The position numbers were made by a program, and so were the translations under genes. The notes beneath the pieces were generated by a model. The model had not been told where the DNA came from. It saw nothing but the letters and a program-made list of their open reading frames with translations, and did not search any database. Shown in pieces: positions 13,156 through 25,971 of a stretch of 64,000 nucleotides of DNA; within the stretch, counting starts at the first letter, position 1, and each line of letters opens with the position of its first letter. Source of the DNA: Primula veris (lineage: Eukaryota > Streptophyta > Magnoliopsida > Ericales > Primulaceae); the NCBI GenBank assembly GCA_963682055.1, contig OY821740.1, positions 14,098,814-14,162,813 of the forward strand, in the 5' to 3' direction.

Positions 13156-16100
13156 ATGGATTCCATGAGCAATTCAGATACTCCACAAGATATGATATAT
13201 GATGAGATTAACTCTTTCTTTGACTCGGCGCCTCCTCTGAAAGATGTTGGTGATATCAGCGAAAAACTAAAGGAGTTTGTTGGAAAGAATGTCAAGTCAA
13301 CAGGCAAGCTCATCTTTATCCTTTGTTATCGTCTGTACATTTTATTTGGGCTGGGCAAATACGTCCATAGTGGCTAGGGTGGATATTACGTATCCGAAAA
13401 CTCGCATTCCAGTACTTTTATTTGTGTCTTCTTTTATAGGGAAAGATCACTCCTCTACACCAACCTATCAGCTTATCATGATTAGTACAGCAACCTTTCA
13501 AAATTTACTATTTAGATTCGGACACCAACCTATCCAGACTCACAATTGAGATACTAATCTACACAAAATCACACAAATACTATCTGAATTTACGATCTAT
13601 TAATAGTTAAGGTTTTAATGCTGTTGTATTAGTTGTTAGATTTTGTGTAGGACCTGTAGGTTGGTGCTTAGTGCATTCAGTGTAATGGATCAATTAATAC
13701 ATTACTAGTGTTTTGAGTTGAAATCGTAAAGCCTATGTACTAATTGTTTCATATCGTGTAGGTTAGTATATAATTTTGATATTATGGTGTACTAATTGTA
13801 TAGAATTGATAGACTGGTGTATAAAAGTGATATTTTCCCCTTTCTTTAAGTATTTGTCTAAAGGTTTGTATTTTCACTAGGCATTGGATCTGTTAAGATT
13901 GTTTGTGTGACCTCTGGTGGAACAACAGTCCCTCTAGAGAGACGGTGTGTCCGCTACATTGACAATTTTAGCTCGGGTCACAGAGGAGCAGCATCCACAG
14001 AGTATTAAAACATCTTTGAAATTTATATTATATTTACTTGATACGTAAAGTATTTTCATGTAAATATAATTTGTGGACAACTTTAGGTACTTTTTGAAGG
14101 CTGGATATTCAGTGATCTTTCTCACTCGTAGGTAATTACTCCTCCAGATCAAGTTCCTGTTTGTTTTTCATCTATATTTTGTTGGTTATTATCTATTTAT
14201 ACTCTTAATGTTGACTCCTCAATATAGGGGAACTTGCCAGCCATATTGTAGATCTCTTCCCGATGATCCTTTGCTGGAATGTTTTGAAGTGAACAAGGAG
14301 CTAAATATTGACGGTTGTTTCACCGAGCTTTATTTTTCTTTTGCGCAATTTTCTCATTTGAGAAATTATTTTGTCCTCTACTGTGAATTCAAGAAGTTAA
14401 CCTTTTTCCTCACTTGATGTATATTCCAGTTTGCGAGAAGCACTCCAAAGAAGTGAAGAAGGCTATCTGTGAGAATAGAGCTGTATGCATTTGCCTATAA
14501 ATAACTGTTCTTAATAAATTCAAGACATTTGGTGGATAATGAATCAGTATTGAGATTTACATTTTACTACAGGCAGTTGAACGAGGTGTCTTGTTGAAAA
14601 TTCATTTCACTACCATATTTGAGTACCTTCAGGTTATCTTCATTCGATCGATTTTTTTTACAGATTTTCCAAATTCCGTCTGGTTTCCTGCTTAGTTTTT
14701 CATTTGATAGAAAACCTCTTCTGGATAACAGATTTTGCAGTTTATCGCCTTGTCACTGAACAATCTTGGGCCAAATGCGATATTTTACCTCGCTGCTGCA
14801 GTATCAGACTTTTACGTTCCATGGAAAAGCATGGTAAATTAAAATTATTGAAAATGTCTCCTGAAATTGATATCGAATATGAATATCTACTGTTTATACT
14901 GTATCACTTTTACAACTGCCCATCTTTTGATGAAAAAAGTAGGGTAAAGTACAGCGATTGTCCCATGCTTTGAATAAAATCTAATCTTATCCAATAGTTT
15001 GAGTTCCAAATCTAATGATCCCCTTATTACATTTGAAAATTTGATTTGGTCCCCATAGTTTCAATTGAAACACTTTCTGTCCCCATGGTTTCAGTAAGTG
15101 GCACTAGAAGTCCCCATACTTTGAGTAGATTGAACAGGTGGTCCCCGTAGATAAACATTATTAGTCCCTCAATCAAGAGACCACCTGCATAACTTACCGA
15201 GACTATGGAAAACTAGTTTTTTTTGTAATTGAAACTATGGGGACTGGTGGTGTAAATTATTCATACTTCAAGGATACATAGCGTGACAGTTAAAAGTCCG
15301 AGGTTCATATCAAGATATCTCTCTAAGTGAAGGAAGCTGCTATTCAGCCTCCAAAAAATTAATCATTCTAATTTTATGCTCTATTTTAATCAGGTAGAGC
15401 ATAAAATTCAGTCAGCTTCTGGGCCTCTCGATATGAGACTGGTTCAGGTTCCAAAGATGCTTTCGGTGCTGAAGAAAGATTGGGCTCCGAAGGCCTTTTG
15501 CATATCATTCAAGGTTAGTTATTATGTATTACTGCCACTAGATTTCTTTTCCCCGTCTTCTTTTTAGTTAACGGTTCATTGCCCATGTCAGACCCAAACT
15601 GTAAGGGTTGGCCAGCTTGATACATTTTGCTTTCAAAACCAATGAAGTTATAATGTGTTTCTTATCTGTTTGAAAAATCTTGCACTTCAATTTAATTTAC
15701 ACTGTAGTTTATCATAAATTCAGTATTGGAGTTTTTCTAGAAAATTAATCTTCTTCATATTCTGTTATCGCCGTACTTCTATATACCTAGTCTTGACAAC
15801 CTATGATTTGTAGAACTTGTGCAGACAAAATCTCAATGTACATTCATACTATGATTACTATCATTTGGAAAAAGTGCAGGCAGGGCTTGTAGCATGAATA
15901 GGATTGCATAACTTTTCTTGTGAGTTCTTTTTCTTGTGCTAAATAGTCAAAGCAGCAGCTGCACATTGTCCTATTGTTTGTATGTGTAAAGTTTTCACCA
16001 GAATATTGGAGTTGCAACATCTTTGAGAAATTCATTTCTCAGCCCCTCGAAACGTTGCACAAGTTTGCCAGCATGTGAATGCTCGTCTGTCTAACCTTGC

Positions 16101-16363
16101 TCTCTCTCTCTCCCCCCATGCAGCTTGAGACAGATATAGAGATTCTTCTACACAAGGCTGAGACGGCACTAAACAAGTACAAGATGCACGCAGTAGTAGC
16201 AAATGAGCTTGTAACACGTAAAGAGGTTGTTACAGTAGTTACAAGTAATGGAAAAATACCAGTGTACAGGAACAAAGCGGAGGCTAATGCGGATGTTGAA
16301 GAACCACTCATCAAACTCCTCATAGACGAACACTCATCTTATATTCAAAATCCAGATTCTTAA
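13156..16363 (+). CDS. COAB: Phosphopantothenate-cysteine ligase (CoA biosynthesis)
   Basis: Joins 4'-phosphopantothenate to cysteine, the second step from pantothenate to coenzyme A; plant and animal forms are separate from the decarboxylase. Nine exons inferred: 13156-13303, 13881-14001, 14087-14131, 14228-14313, 14430-14482, 14573-14632, 14741-14833, 15394-15513, 16124-16363; 966 nt, 321 aa, near the usual plant length. Seen: N-terminal [14 protein letters not shown], nucleotide-binding [86 protein letters not shown] and [14 protein letters not shown], all family hallmarks in order. The first intron uses a GC donor (ACAG/GCAAGC). The reading frame is open upstream to 13042, but the Met at 13156 fits the family and follows a likely 5' UTR acceptor. 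A polyadenylation-like AATAAA lies at 16479. Confidence 0.93.
13439..13840. mobile_element. Foldback MITE-like element in COAB intron 1
   Basis: Best copy of the family. The left end (GGGAAAGATCACTCCTCTAC, then ACCAACCTATCAG) is roughly the inverse of the right end (TGATAGACTGGTGTATAAAA, then GTGATATTTTCCCC). It fills most of the 577-bp intron. No clear target duplication was found and no coding sequence is present. Confidence 0.65.
15049..15244. repeat. Inverted repeat in COAB intron 7
   Basis: GTCCCCATAGTTTCAATT (15049-15066) and its exact reverse complement (15227-15244) flank about 160 bp in the 560-bp intron. Further GTCCCCAT words lie between. This looks like a small foldback transposon remnant. 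Confidence 0.65.
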
Positions 16364-18606
16364 TTAATACCGAGCTCAACACTAAAAACTAATAGGAATT
16401 ATAATGTATACAAAGGTGTGAGATAATCCTGTAATCTTAGGTGGTCTCTTTTTTCCTTTGATTGTTTCCAACACGATGAATAAACACCTATTATTTTCCT
16501 CTCTTTTTTCTTGAACAGTTTCCATGGTATAAAGCAACATATTTCTTGTCTTGTAGTTTACAGAAGAGGCTAAACAAGATTCACAGTATTTTATTGCTCT
16601 ATTACTATAACTTTTAAGGTCTCTTTCAAAAGAATGGTCAACTGGTAGCTTTTCAATTTTCATAGGCGATATATTTTCTATGCTTTCTGAAATTGAACTT
16701 GCTATAAAAAACTGTATTATTCATTTCCTTTCCGTCGTCAGATTAAAAGGTGAGGCAGTGAAGAAGATAAAAAGCCGAATGCTGGTGAATTAGTTAAGGC
16801 TTATGAACTTTGTCCCAAAACAAGTGATCAGTACACCATATTTGGATTCATAAAAATAGTTGATCGCATTTTTCCCAATTGGTTGTTCAGATGTGTTACT
16901 ACACCTCTTTTGCTTTCATTTTTACAGTGGCAGCAAGTTAACATAGAAGCTAATTTGATTTTTCTTTGGCAATCTTATAGGTGCAATGTGTGCTGTTATA
17001 GTGTCGGATTTTCTAGAGAGATTGCTTACTATTTTTTTGGGTAGAGCAATTGCACCTTTAAGTCGTAGGCCCGTATCTTATGTGCGACTTCCACCTAATT
17101 TTCAATCTTCTTATGTGCACATATAGAGACTATAGTCAGCCGGCTCAGCCGGACTATATTTGTGGGATAAGATTACAAAAATTCCAGATAAGAAAACCAG
17201 CTTTCCTAAATTATAGCCGACATTAAATCTCATCTAAATTCATCTGCATCATAATAAGTACTCAAGTAGTAACAACTTAGCAAAAATCTTAAAAAAAAAC
17301 AAGATGGAGAAAAAGTTCAAATTTGACATTAAAATAAATCTGGAGAAACTAAAGTCATTCGAGTAGGAGAAGGAATCTACCTAGAACGAAAACGGAAAAG
17401 ATGAGTAAATTGATAGAAACGATCACTAGGAAAAACTAGTCAAGTGTTTAGCCTCGAGGTTGTTCAGTCATTGAGATCGTGGATGGTAGTTTAAGGATAA
17501 ATTAATATGAATTAGGTGGTTGATTTAAAAAAATTGATGGATTTTGTTTTAGAGGAAAATGAGATCGAGAGATGACGTGATGTTGCGGCCTTGCGGGTAC
17601 AAATGTAGCATCTTGGGTTTATAAAACTTTACTTCGTGGATAGTGAATCTTTCACCTTTTCTCATAACGTTTTCTTCATTATGGGTCACACTGATCGTCG
17701 TTTATTATCTCTACTACAACCTCAAGTGTTTTTAAAAGTAAGTTGAGTTCCCCAGTCAGATTTCCGCAGGTATTCTTAGCTTTAAAGCGAAAGTCACCAT
17801 TCGTATACATAAGCAGAAGAAGAAATATACCATTCTGTGGTCAAAGTAGTAAATACATAATTATGGTGTAAAATGAAGAATAGGAAAAACTATACACCTG
17901 TCACTATACTAATTACACGGAAACAAACTTGACTGATTCTTTTCTTTTTTTTTTCGATTTCTGGCAAATCAATCTTTGATTGAATATTTTATTTACATGT
18001 ACAGCAGCAAACCAGAGAAGCCTTCTTTTCATTAAAGAAACCAGCTATCCAAAGCGAGCAAGTTTTTCCATTTACCAACCTGTGGAGGACATTAAACACA
18101 ACATTAATAAAGAAAGCGCTGAGGAAACCCTTAAACAAAAAACTATCAACGAAAATTAAAATAGGAACACTGTCCATGTTGGAGCATAATCCACCATCTC
18201 ATATTAAACATTAAGCTAGAAAAGAGGCAGATAAATTCATCTAAATATGATCCCTCATGTCTCGTGTCAGCTGGCTCGTGTGTAATGAGTGAGACAGAAA
18301 AACCTGTCTTTTTACCAATTCCAAACTTTTTGTTCATCTAAAGGATTAAGTTGTTGAAAAATGGTGAGCAATTATTTGGGAAAACAATACTTGTGTATGC
18401 CCAGCCCAGTCTATCAAATTTTAATAAAGATCAGACCATTAACTTTGATAGGTTGGTATAGAAATTGCGGAAAAAAGAAAACTAATAGGTTGGTGAACAA
18501 AAGCGATATTTCCCCTATTATTTCATATCCTCAACAGTCTGAAATCATTAACGTAGACAGTAACAGCTGCAAAAACATGAATTTCTAGATTGTTCAAACC
18601 ACCTGG
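16364..18606. other. Spacer between convergent COAB and ATG14 genes
   Basis: 3' flanks of two converging genes. No coding sequence recognised. It contains a short GC-richer hairpin at about 17128-17157 (TATAGTC ... GACTATA around an AGCCGG motif) and, at about 18430-18515, one end of the GGTTGGTG foldback family. Confidence 0.5.
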
Positions 18607-21600
18607 TTATTTCTTTGTAGCATCAATAATCATGGCTCGAGTCCAGTGTTCAACATCTTCAGCTTCTGATGGAGGAGGAAGAATGGGATGCTCCACAATA
18701 TCCCAACCTTCAGTTAGGTTTTCAGTTTTCCCAGGGTAAGATGATTCAGGTACGTAAAGAAAACTGTTTGCATCGATTGGAAAACCATTGCCGTAAATGT
18801 TTCTCTGCATAGTGGAGCAAACTTAATTACCAAGAGAGCAAAATTTTCACAATCTACTTCCGTTATTTATAATGAAGCTTGAAGCCAGGATAACAATTTA
18901 ATTTTCCTATAACTAACGCAATTTCAAAATGATTGCGAGTGAAGACATGATCTTTTAAAGTTCTCATAACTTATCATTCTGACGGGTTATTATAGTCAAC
19001 AAGGGCCACATGCATAAAAAAAACTGGGTATGAGAAACATGCCTTCTAGGCTTTTACAACCATCATGCCCAGGAAGAAATAGTAATCAGAAAAAACTTGT
19101 CCGTGTCGGAGGAATAAATACGAGTACGGAATATTGAAATACACAAGACTACACCAAGTGTTTCCCCAGTAAGAAAAAGAAAGAAAATGAAACTGAACTT
19201 AAGTCTATAGAGGAATGACCCAGGGGGTCCATCTGATGAACCAATTACAGTTTCCGGATAACATAACAAAATGTAGAGGAATGAAGAAGTAAGAATATCT
19301 GATTAGGTCCTTTTTTGTTTTTCGATCAAAAATAGTTTTACAGCAGAATTAACAGGAGTAAGCTGGAAGGAAAGTTTAGCAATAAATCTACCACTACAGC
19401 TAACGTAATTAAAGTAAAAAAGTAGCAATATCTTGCATATTTCTAAGTATAGCTTGATCCTTCTCTTGATCCTGCTGCCTTAAGGAAAAGGTTTTCTTGA
19501 AATTGTAAAAACAAATTAACCAATCAATGTTCAAAGAATTTCACCGAGTACTCAATTTAAACCCTCCAACTGTTACTTGGACAACTTTTACTCTTTCCTT
19601 TCATACGAGTCTAATGTCAGATCTAGTGCATATATAAGTAATGGGTTCGCTACCATAATATAAGGGCTTGCTTTCATTCCATTTTCCAGAACCCAAGGAA
19701 TGCAATATTAAGTAGTTCATGACCAGAAATTTAGCTACAGAATGGGGAAGCCATAATATTAAGAGTTAAGATTATTGCTAAATTAAAATATTTACCATCA
19801 TAGATTGTGTGTGTGCACTCTCCGATAAAGTGCTCGACGCCATTGCGGAATTAACATTCCATACTGATTTATTCAGTTGTTGAACTTGCTTTGATGACCT
19901 CCAATATTAAACAAAGAATCCTGAGTTAGAAATTATGTACCCTCTAATCATATAGTAATTCAGAGGTAAAATAATAATACATGTACTGCAACATACCTTG
20001 AACAATCCATTTTCAAGGAAAATGCTGATCGAACTTCCTTGGAAGAAGAAAGCATGGCGAGCAATTTTGCAAAAGCCTCAAAAGTGGACACCTCAGAAGG
20101 AACATCCATATAAAACGAATTATAGCAATAAGCGGTGACACATGCCACACTTTTTTTAAGAAGTGAAATCCCTTTCTGTAATTCCTTGTGAGTTTCAATA
20201 GAATGTGGTGAGGCGGAGGAATATTTGAAGCTAAGGCTTCCTGAAGAATCCAACTGGGACTTTCTCTCACTATCCAAAGAAGCAACACCGAAGTTACTAG
20301 AGCTTCTATCGGTCCATGAAGTTTCCCCACCGGTTGAGCAGCTATTTCGGCGTGGTATAAATAGTGGATACTCATTGCTGTGTTGAAAAAGGGTACATAT
20401 GGGTGAATTGGGAAGTTCAAACGCAAACAAGCAGATAAAATATTTTTTGCAAGAGTCTCATTCTTAAGACTAGTAATTGAAATTCAAAAAGGAAACATGA
20501 TTGCTAATGGCCTTCAGAAAGCGCTGCGATATTATGTTCAGAAGGATTGTATCGGAAGACATGGAAAGAGAGGTTTTTATGTCAGCAACAGAAGCGCAAA
20601 ACAAAAATGCATATGGTTTGCGGAAAAAATAGCAACATTTAAGCTTTCTACATTTAAAAGCAGATCAAGGCTTATAAAACGCAAGACTTGAGTGTTTCGA
20701 GCTTTTCAGCAATTTTCATTTAACTCTACAGTTATAGTGAGTTTTTAAAACAAAGGTTCAAGATGAAACTAGCAATCATTCCAGTTAATAATACCTTCTA
20801 GATGATGGACGAGCATTCCAGTAGGACTCTCGTTGCCATATTCGGGAGCATGAACCCTGTAACAACATACAACAAAGAAGCACATTTAAATCTGAAAGAA
20901 ATTTGATTCCTCACAAATGTAGACGGTCAATAAACAACAGGAGCTAATGATATATCCACATAAAATGATTTGAAATTGTGATGGTGAGAAAATCTCAAAA
21001 ATTGCAAGGCTGAGAAGTTTGGGAAGGATGTAAGATATGAATGGAAAGGAATAATTTAATATATGTACATAGAGGCAAAACTATATACCGCAAAACCCGA
21101 GTTATGAAGTGTAGGAGCAGCGACATTGTGGACAACGAGATTCAAAAGCTGCACCATGTATCTGTATTTGAGTCACCAAATTACTGCTAAACTGAATTTA
21201 AAAAAGACGCCAGAACACACAACAGCAGTAAATGAAAATAAGACACAACATGTCATGGAAAGCAAAATATATAACTGAAAACTGAGGGGGTTCAGTTTCT
21301 CTTATTAACTAAGAAGTTATATGCATTGTCATAATCGTCTCCAAAGCCAAATTGCTTAGAAAAATCTACTTATAGATAAGTTTTAAAGGTAACAAGTACG
21401 TCGACCAAGGGTGAGCTTCATTGATCTTGTCAGAAAAAGAGTATTAAGTTATACAGTACATCGTTGCAAAATATAATCCAGCATATTCTAAAGTTAATAA
21501 CTGAATTGCTTAAATCATAGACTCTGAACATGGAATCCAGGACATACACGAAAAGAAGTACTTTCGTTGTTGAACGGATTTGTTCTTAAAAAGCTTACTG

Positions 21601-24477
21601 GAACAAAACAAGAAAAAGCATATACGGAGTACGAAAAATTAAACGCAACAAAAAAGATTAAGATGCACACAAAAAATGAGTTTGAAAAAAATTACCCCAT
21701 AGAGGCAGCAAGCTCATCAGATGGAACTGAATGGGGATCAAGTCCTCTAGGTAAGCGTGCATTGCAGATTTGATCATATTGGTTAGTAGACCCGTTCTTT
21801 TTCTCAACATCTATTTGAACCTGCAGAAATTCACCAAAGGAAAGCCACCAAATCAACAAAAGAATGCCTCAAAATTCAAACTAAAAGACAACTGTCCAAC
21901 TCTATGCAGGATAAAATCAATCAGTCATGATTTTTGTCGATCATATCATAATATGGACTAAAGTATAAAATAATCATGTATCCAACACTTATTGAAGGGT
22001 TTATTACTCTTCCAAAGGGCTCACCCGGCGTTGTGGAAACAACTTGCATATTTGTTTTATCACTACTGATTGCTTGTGAAGACGCTCAGATGTAATTGCC
22101 ATCTGAAATTTCCAAAGTCATAGCAAAATTATGGGTCTCTTAAAGTGTCAAACCATAAAAAAATTAAACTTTTATCGGAGAAAGACTATTTAAAGGGGTA
22201 GAAACTCACATGTCCCAAACTCTGTGTACAGATAAGATTAGGGTAGAACTTCTCCAATTGTTCCAGTCGATTTCTTTCCAACTGCATTAAAATCCAAATA
22301 GGTTTTCACTCGGGAGAAAAATGAAAAATATACACTCATGTGTGTAAATTTATGACCAGTCAATACATTTGTGGCTTTCAAATTGAAACTTCAGTGAAAT
22401 AAAACAATTAGGAAACGACCATTAACCAACAAATATAAAAGATCAATATGATAGTTGAGGATTACCGTAGTCATAGCCACTTGAAGCAACTCATATTTGC
22501 CTTTTAAATCATGTGAAATCTTCTCAATTTTATCCTTCTCTGACAAAACATATCATAGAAAAATAAACAACTCTTAACAAAGTGAACAAGAAGAACTCCT
22601 CTCTGCTCATAAAAATTCATGCCACAGCTATAACTATGGGATTGTTTGGTGGCAGCTTTTAAGCAATAAGCTGGATTTTTTATTTTTGGCAAAAAAACGA
22701 GGATTCCAGCTTAAAGCTTCTAGCTTTATCAGGTCAATATTCCGCAAAAGCTCAGACTTTTGCCTGGTCAACCAAATGCACTCAAGTTATTGAGCAAAAG
22801 CTGAGCTTAAAAGCCACGACCAAACAAGGCATATGCAAACCTCGTAGGTGATGTTCTCTTCTAAGATTAAGTTTCTTTCTTAGTCTTTCGAGTTTCTCCT
22901 CTTGAAGCACTTTCCAACTCCCTTGATCATCTGCCTTACCCTAACAAGTCAAAAATAGGAGACCTCGGAAAGTTAACGATTTCCCAATCGATAGCAACAC
23001 AGAGTTTAACATAACAAATATCAAAAGTCTGTTATTTTATCATTTCATGAAAACTGAAACTTTAATACTTTCACAATGACCCCTTTAAAGTCCCGGCAAT
23101 TGAAACAAAACTCTAGGTAAATGTTGTTCAAATCACACTGACAGCTGTAATTTGTATCTACAGAGACGTTATAATCTAAATTTCGTCTTATTTCATGCTT
23201 CATCTGTGCCATGTGATCAGTTAAACCGAATTATTTATCTTCAACAAGTTCAACTGAACAAGTAAATTTCAAGGTCTAGTGTCTTTGTCTAAGAGTTAAC
23301 GGCCTATCCCGTAGTGCAATTTACATAATAAATTGCATATGTAGTGCAATTTACAAATTAAAAGCCCACTAAAATTGTACTCCTATACAAAAACTATCTC
23401 AATGTTATAATGAACATTAACAAATAGTAGTAGAGAAGAAGAAAGATGAGACCTTTGCTACAAGCTTTTCACTCAATTTCGAATAAAGTAAATCCCGACG
23501 ACTCTTGAGGGACTTCAAATTAGTACCGTACTCATTCAATCTGCAAATAACAACACAAACAAGAAATAGAAACCCTTTTTAAGACTAATAATAACCCTTC
23601 TTTCGAAAAGCTCTCCTCAAAGCGAAAAAGCTCAATAAAAGCCTAAAAACCTAAAAAAGCTCGCTTTTTTGCTTTTTCGCTTTTTTGTTTTTTTTAGCGC
23701 AGCTCTTGCAAAAGCCCCTTAGCTAAGTTTTCGCTTTTCAATACAGTAATAATTGCCATTAAAAACATAGTACTAATATTATAGATGAATATGCACATAA
23801 ATAAATAAAACTCGCTTTTCCGCTTTTTACACTTTTAGCGCAGCTCTTGCAAACACCCCTTAGCCAAGTTTTCTCTTTTTAATACACTAACAATTGCCAA
23901 AACAAACATAGTACTACTATAAAAAATGAATATGTATATAGGGAAAAAGCTCGTTTTTCCGCTTTTAACGCAGCTCTTGCAAAAGCCCCTTATATAAGAT
24001 TTTTCATTTTTATTCACTAATAATTGCCATAACTAACATAGTATTAACATTATACATGAATATGTATATACGAAAAAAGCTCGCTTTTCCGATTTTTATA
24101 CTTTTAGCGCAGCTCTTGCAAAAGCCCCTTAGCTAAGTTTTTGCTTTTTAATACACTAATAATTGCCATAACAATTAACAAACATAATACTAATATTATA
24201 GTAGATGAATATGTAAATACCGAAAAAACTCCCTTTTCGGCCTTTTCATACTTTGACCGCAGCTCTTGCGAAAACCCCTCAGCTAAGTTTTCGTTTTTTA
24301 ATACACTAATAATTGTCATAACAAACATAATACTAATAGTATATAGATAAATATGTAAATAGGTATATAAATATACTACATAGATATATAAATATACCTG
24401 TAATTGACACAAATGGTGCAAATAGAAGCGAGGTTAGGGTTTTCGCAGAAAGAACAGGTGGTGGGTTTCCTCGTCAT
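18607..24477 (-). CDS. ATG14: ATG14-type autophagy protein (PI3-kinase complex subunit)
   Basis: ATG14/UVRAG-type subunits direct the VPS34-VPS15-ATG6 phosphatidylinositol 3-kinase to autophagy membranes (family knowledge). Twelve exons inferred, in transcript order: 24398-24477, 23453-23540, 22841-22940, 22466-22539, 22210-22281, 22025-22102, 21696-21820, 21089-21161, 20795-20856, 19997-20377, 19796-19898, 18607-18804; 1434 nt, 477 aa. Seen: N-terminal paired cysteines (C8-x2-C11 ... C20-x2-C23, in CSFCENPNLASICTIC), a charged coiled-coil region (~27-140, KLERLRKKLNLRRE), then MAITSERLHKQSVVIKQICK, LFPQRR, GYMVQLLNLVVHNVAAPTLH, and RIWQRESYWNARPSS before a Ser-rich stretch (~252-310). The last exon holds a late WDIVEHPILPPPSEAEDVEHW. 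All phases match. Plant members were earlier annotated as UV-resistance-associated-like, and I cannot exclude that naming. Confidence 0.88.
22642..22829. mobile_element. MITE with GTTTGGT-GCAGC ends in ATG14 intron 3
   Basis: Left end TTGTTTGGTGGCAGCTTTTA, right end GCTTAAAAGCCACGACCAAA then CAAGG, an imperfect inverted pair around AAGCT-rich sequence. Other degenerate copies: 8507-8665, 11232-11345, 48770-48960, 49255-49350, 49615-49715 and 59728-59932. No coding capacity. Its edge is about 12 bp from the intron's donor site. Confidence 0.6.
23660..24365. repeat. Five-unit tandem repeat in ATG14 intron 1
   Basis: The block GCGCAGCTCTTGCAAAAGCC then CCTTAGCTAAG recurs at about 23697, 23838, 23968, 24107 and 24257 (spacings 141, 130, 139, 150 bp). 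Each is followed by AATACACTAATAATTGCCAT, AACATAGTACTAAT and GAATATG(T) words. The units have diverged somewhat. They fill most of the intron. Confidence 0.85.
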
Positions 24478-24634
24478 TATTTTCTATAACTTCATTAAAC
24501 AAAACTGAATATTTTTAATACAAACTCTGTTTTTTGTAGTTGGTCAAAATTGACCTAATTGAAATTAAACTCGAATACAAGAGAATAATTGGTCGGACAT
24601 GTATTTCTCAAGATATAATATTAGATACAGATGT

Positions 24635-24636
<2 letters not shown>

Positions 24637-24666
<30 letters not shown>
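24637..24666. repeat. TA/GA microsatellite
   Basis: A run of TA dinucleotides directly followed by GA dinucleotides, the same arrangement as at 61-124, about 170 bp upstream of the ATG14 start. Confidence 0.75.
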
Positions 24667-25904
24667 TGTACTATGTTTTATTTTATTTTCAGGGAAAACG
24701 ACGAAATAAATTGAATTTTTATACTTTTTTGCGCGGAAGGCAATAGTGTTGTAAGTTTCGAAATATAAGGGGGTTTTTTCTATAGTTTTTGAAAACTTTG
24801 GGACTTAGTGTAATTTACACAAACTATATGAGCATAATCGATGTTCTAAAAAAGGGCAAATGGCAATTGGCAGGTTGGTTGGTTATACACGGAAAATTAA
24901 CAACAAATTTCACTGCTAATTGTTTAATCTCGTTTAATTAAGCCAGCGTCTAGACTTTTGCCTAATTTTTCCTTGGACTATAGTTTATAATACAGAACAA
25001 GACAAATATCTGTTTCTTAGATTATTTTACTAACGAAAGAGAACAACTTAAATTTCAATTGAAACCACCGTAAGAGTGAAAACATGTGTGTGGTGCATAA
25101 CACTTTCGTATTTTTAATAACATTTGATAGTACTACTTAGTTATAAATAATGATAGTTAATTTTGAGTTTTTTACAATATTATTCTATACAAAACATTAA
25201 ACATAAAACTTATATTTTCATAAATGATTTTTGTTTTCACTATATAATTTCAAAATATAACAAAGTGACACTTGTCTTGTTAGTATTTATACAAATAGAT
25301 TAAAAAATGAACACATATTTTATTATGTGTCGTCTTGCATTAAATTGTTATACCAACACTTTGCTTAGTTGTCAACTTCATAGATTTTATTTTTTTAACT
25401 AGTTAAGCAATTGTCATTTAGCATGTAATTTTATAACAACTTATATGATTTGTTGTCACATTATTATTCTTTTTAGCCAACTGTGAATAGTTGTAACATT
25501 CACACTAGTGAAAAATAATATAGAAAAACAGAATTATACTTATATATAAATGGATAGTTTTGGTATAAGAGCACATATTATTTGTTTAATTTGTATGTAA
25601 AATCACTACTGATATATACAACACCGTATCTGTATATAATATTGCATTTATTAACCATTGGGCATATTGCATTTATTAACCATTGCACAAAACACTTCAT
25701 TTGATATAAATGTGTAAAAATCCGGAAATTCCGACTCGAGAAGAGTCTCGCCCGACAAACTTCGGGATCGTGATAACAATTTTGATTTCGTCGGGTGTTC
25801 TGACCCGACACGGTTTTTTAATTAATTTATATTTTATATATATAACATGATTTTTTTTATTTCAACACTAAAATATAAATTAATTTATATCAAATGCAAG
25901 TGAT

Positions 25905-25971
25905 GAGAATCAAACATTGTACATCTAACATACAATGTAAGCACTATACCATATGAACTACAATTTCTTTT
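25905..25971 (-). other. tRNA-like relic (decayed tRNA gene or SINE head)
   Basis: On the minus strand, TAGTTCATATGGTATAGTG resembles a tRNA D-arm/A box, and GTTTGATTCTCATC resembles a T-arm/B box, about 30 nt apart. Between them CTTAC and GTTAG could form an anticodon stem with one mismatch. The acceptor stem is not convincing and there is no CCA-adjacent closure. Not called as a functional tRNA. Confidence 0.35.
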
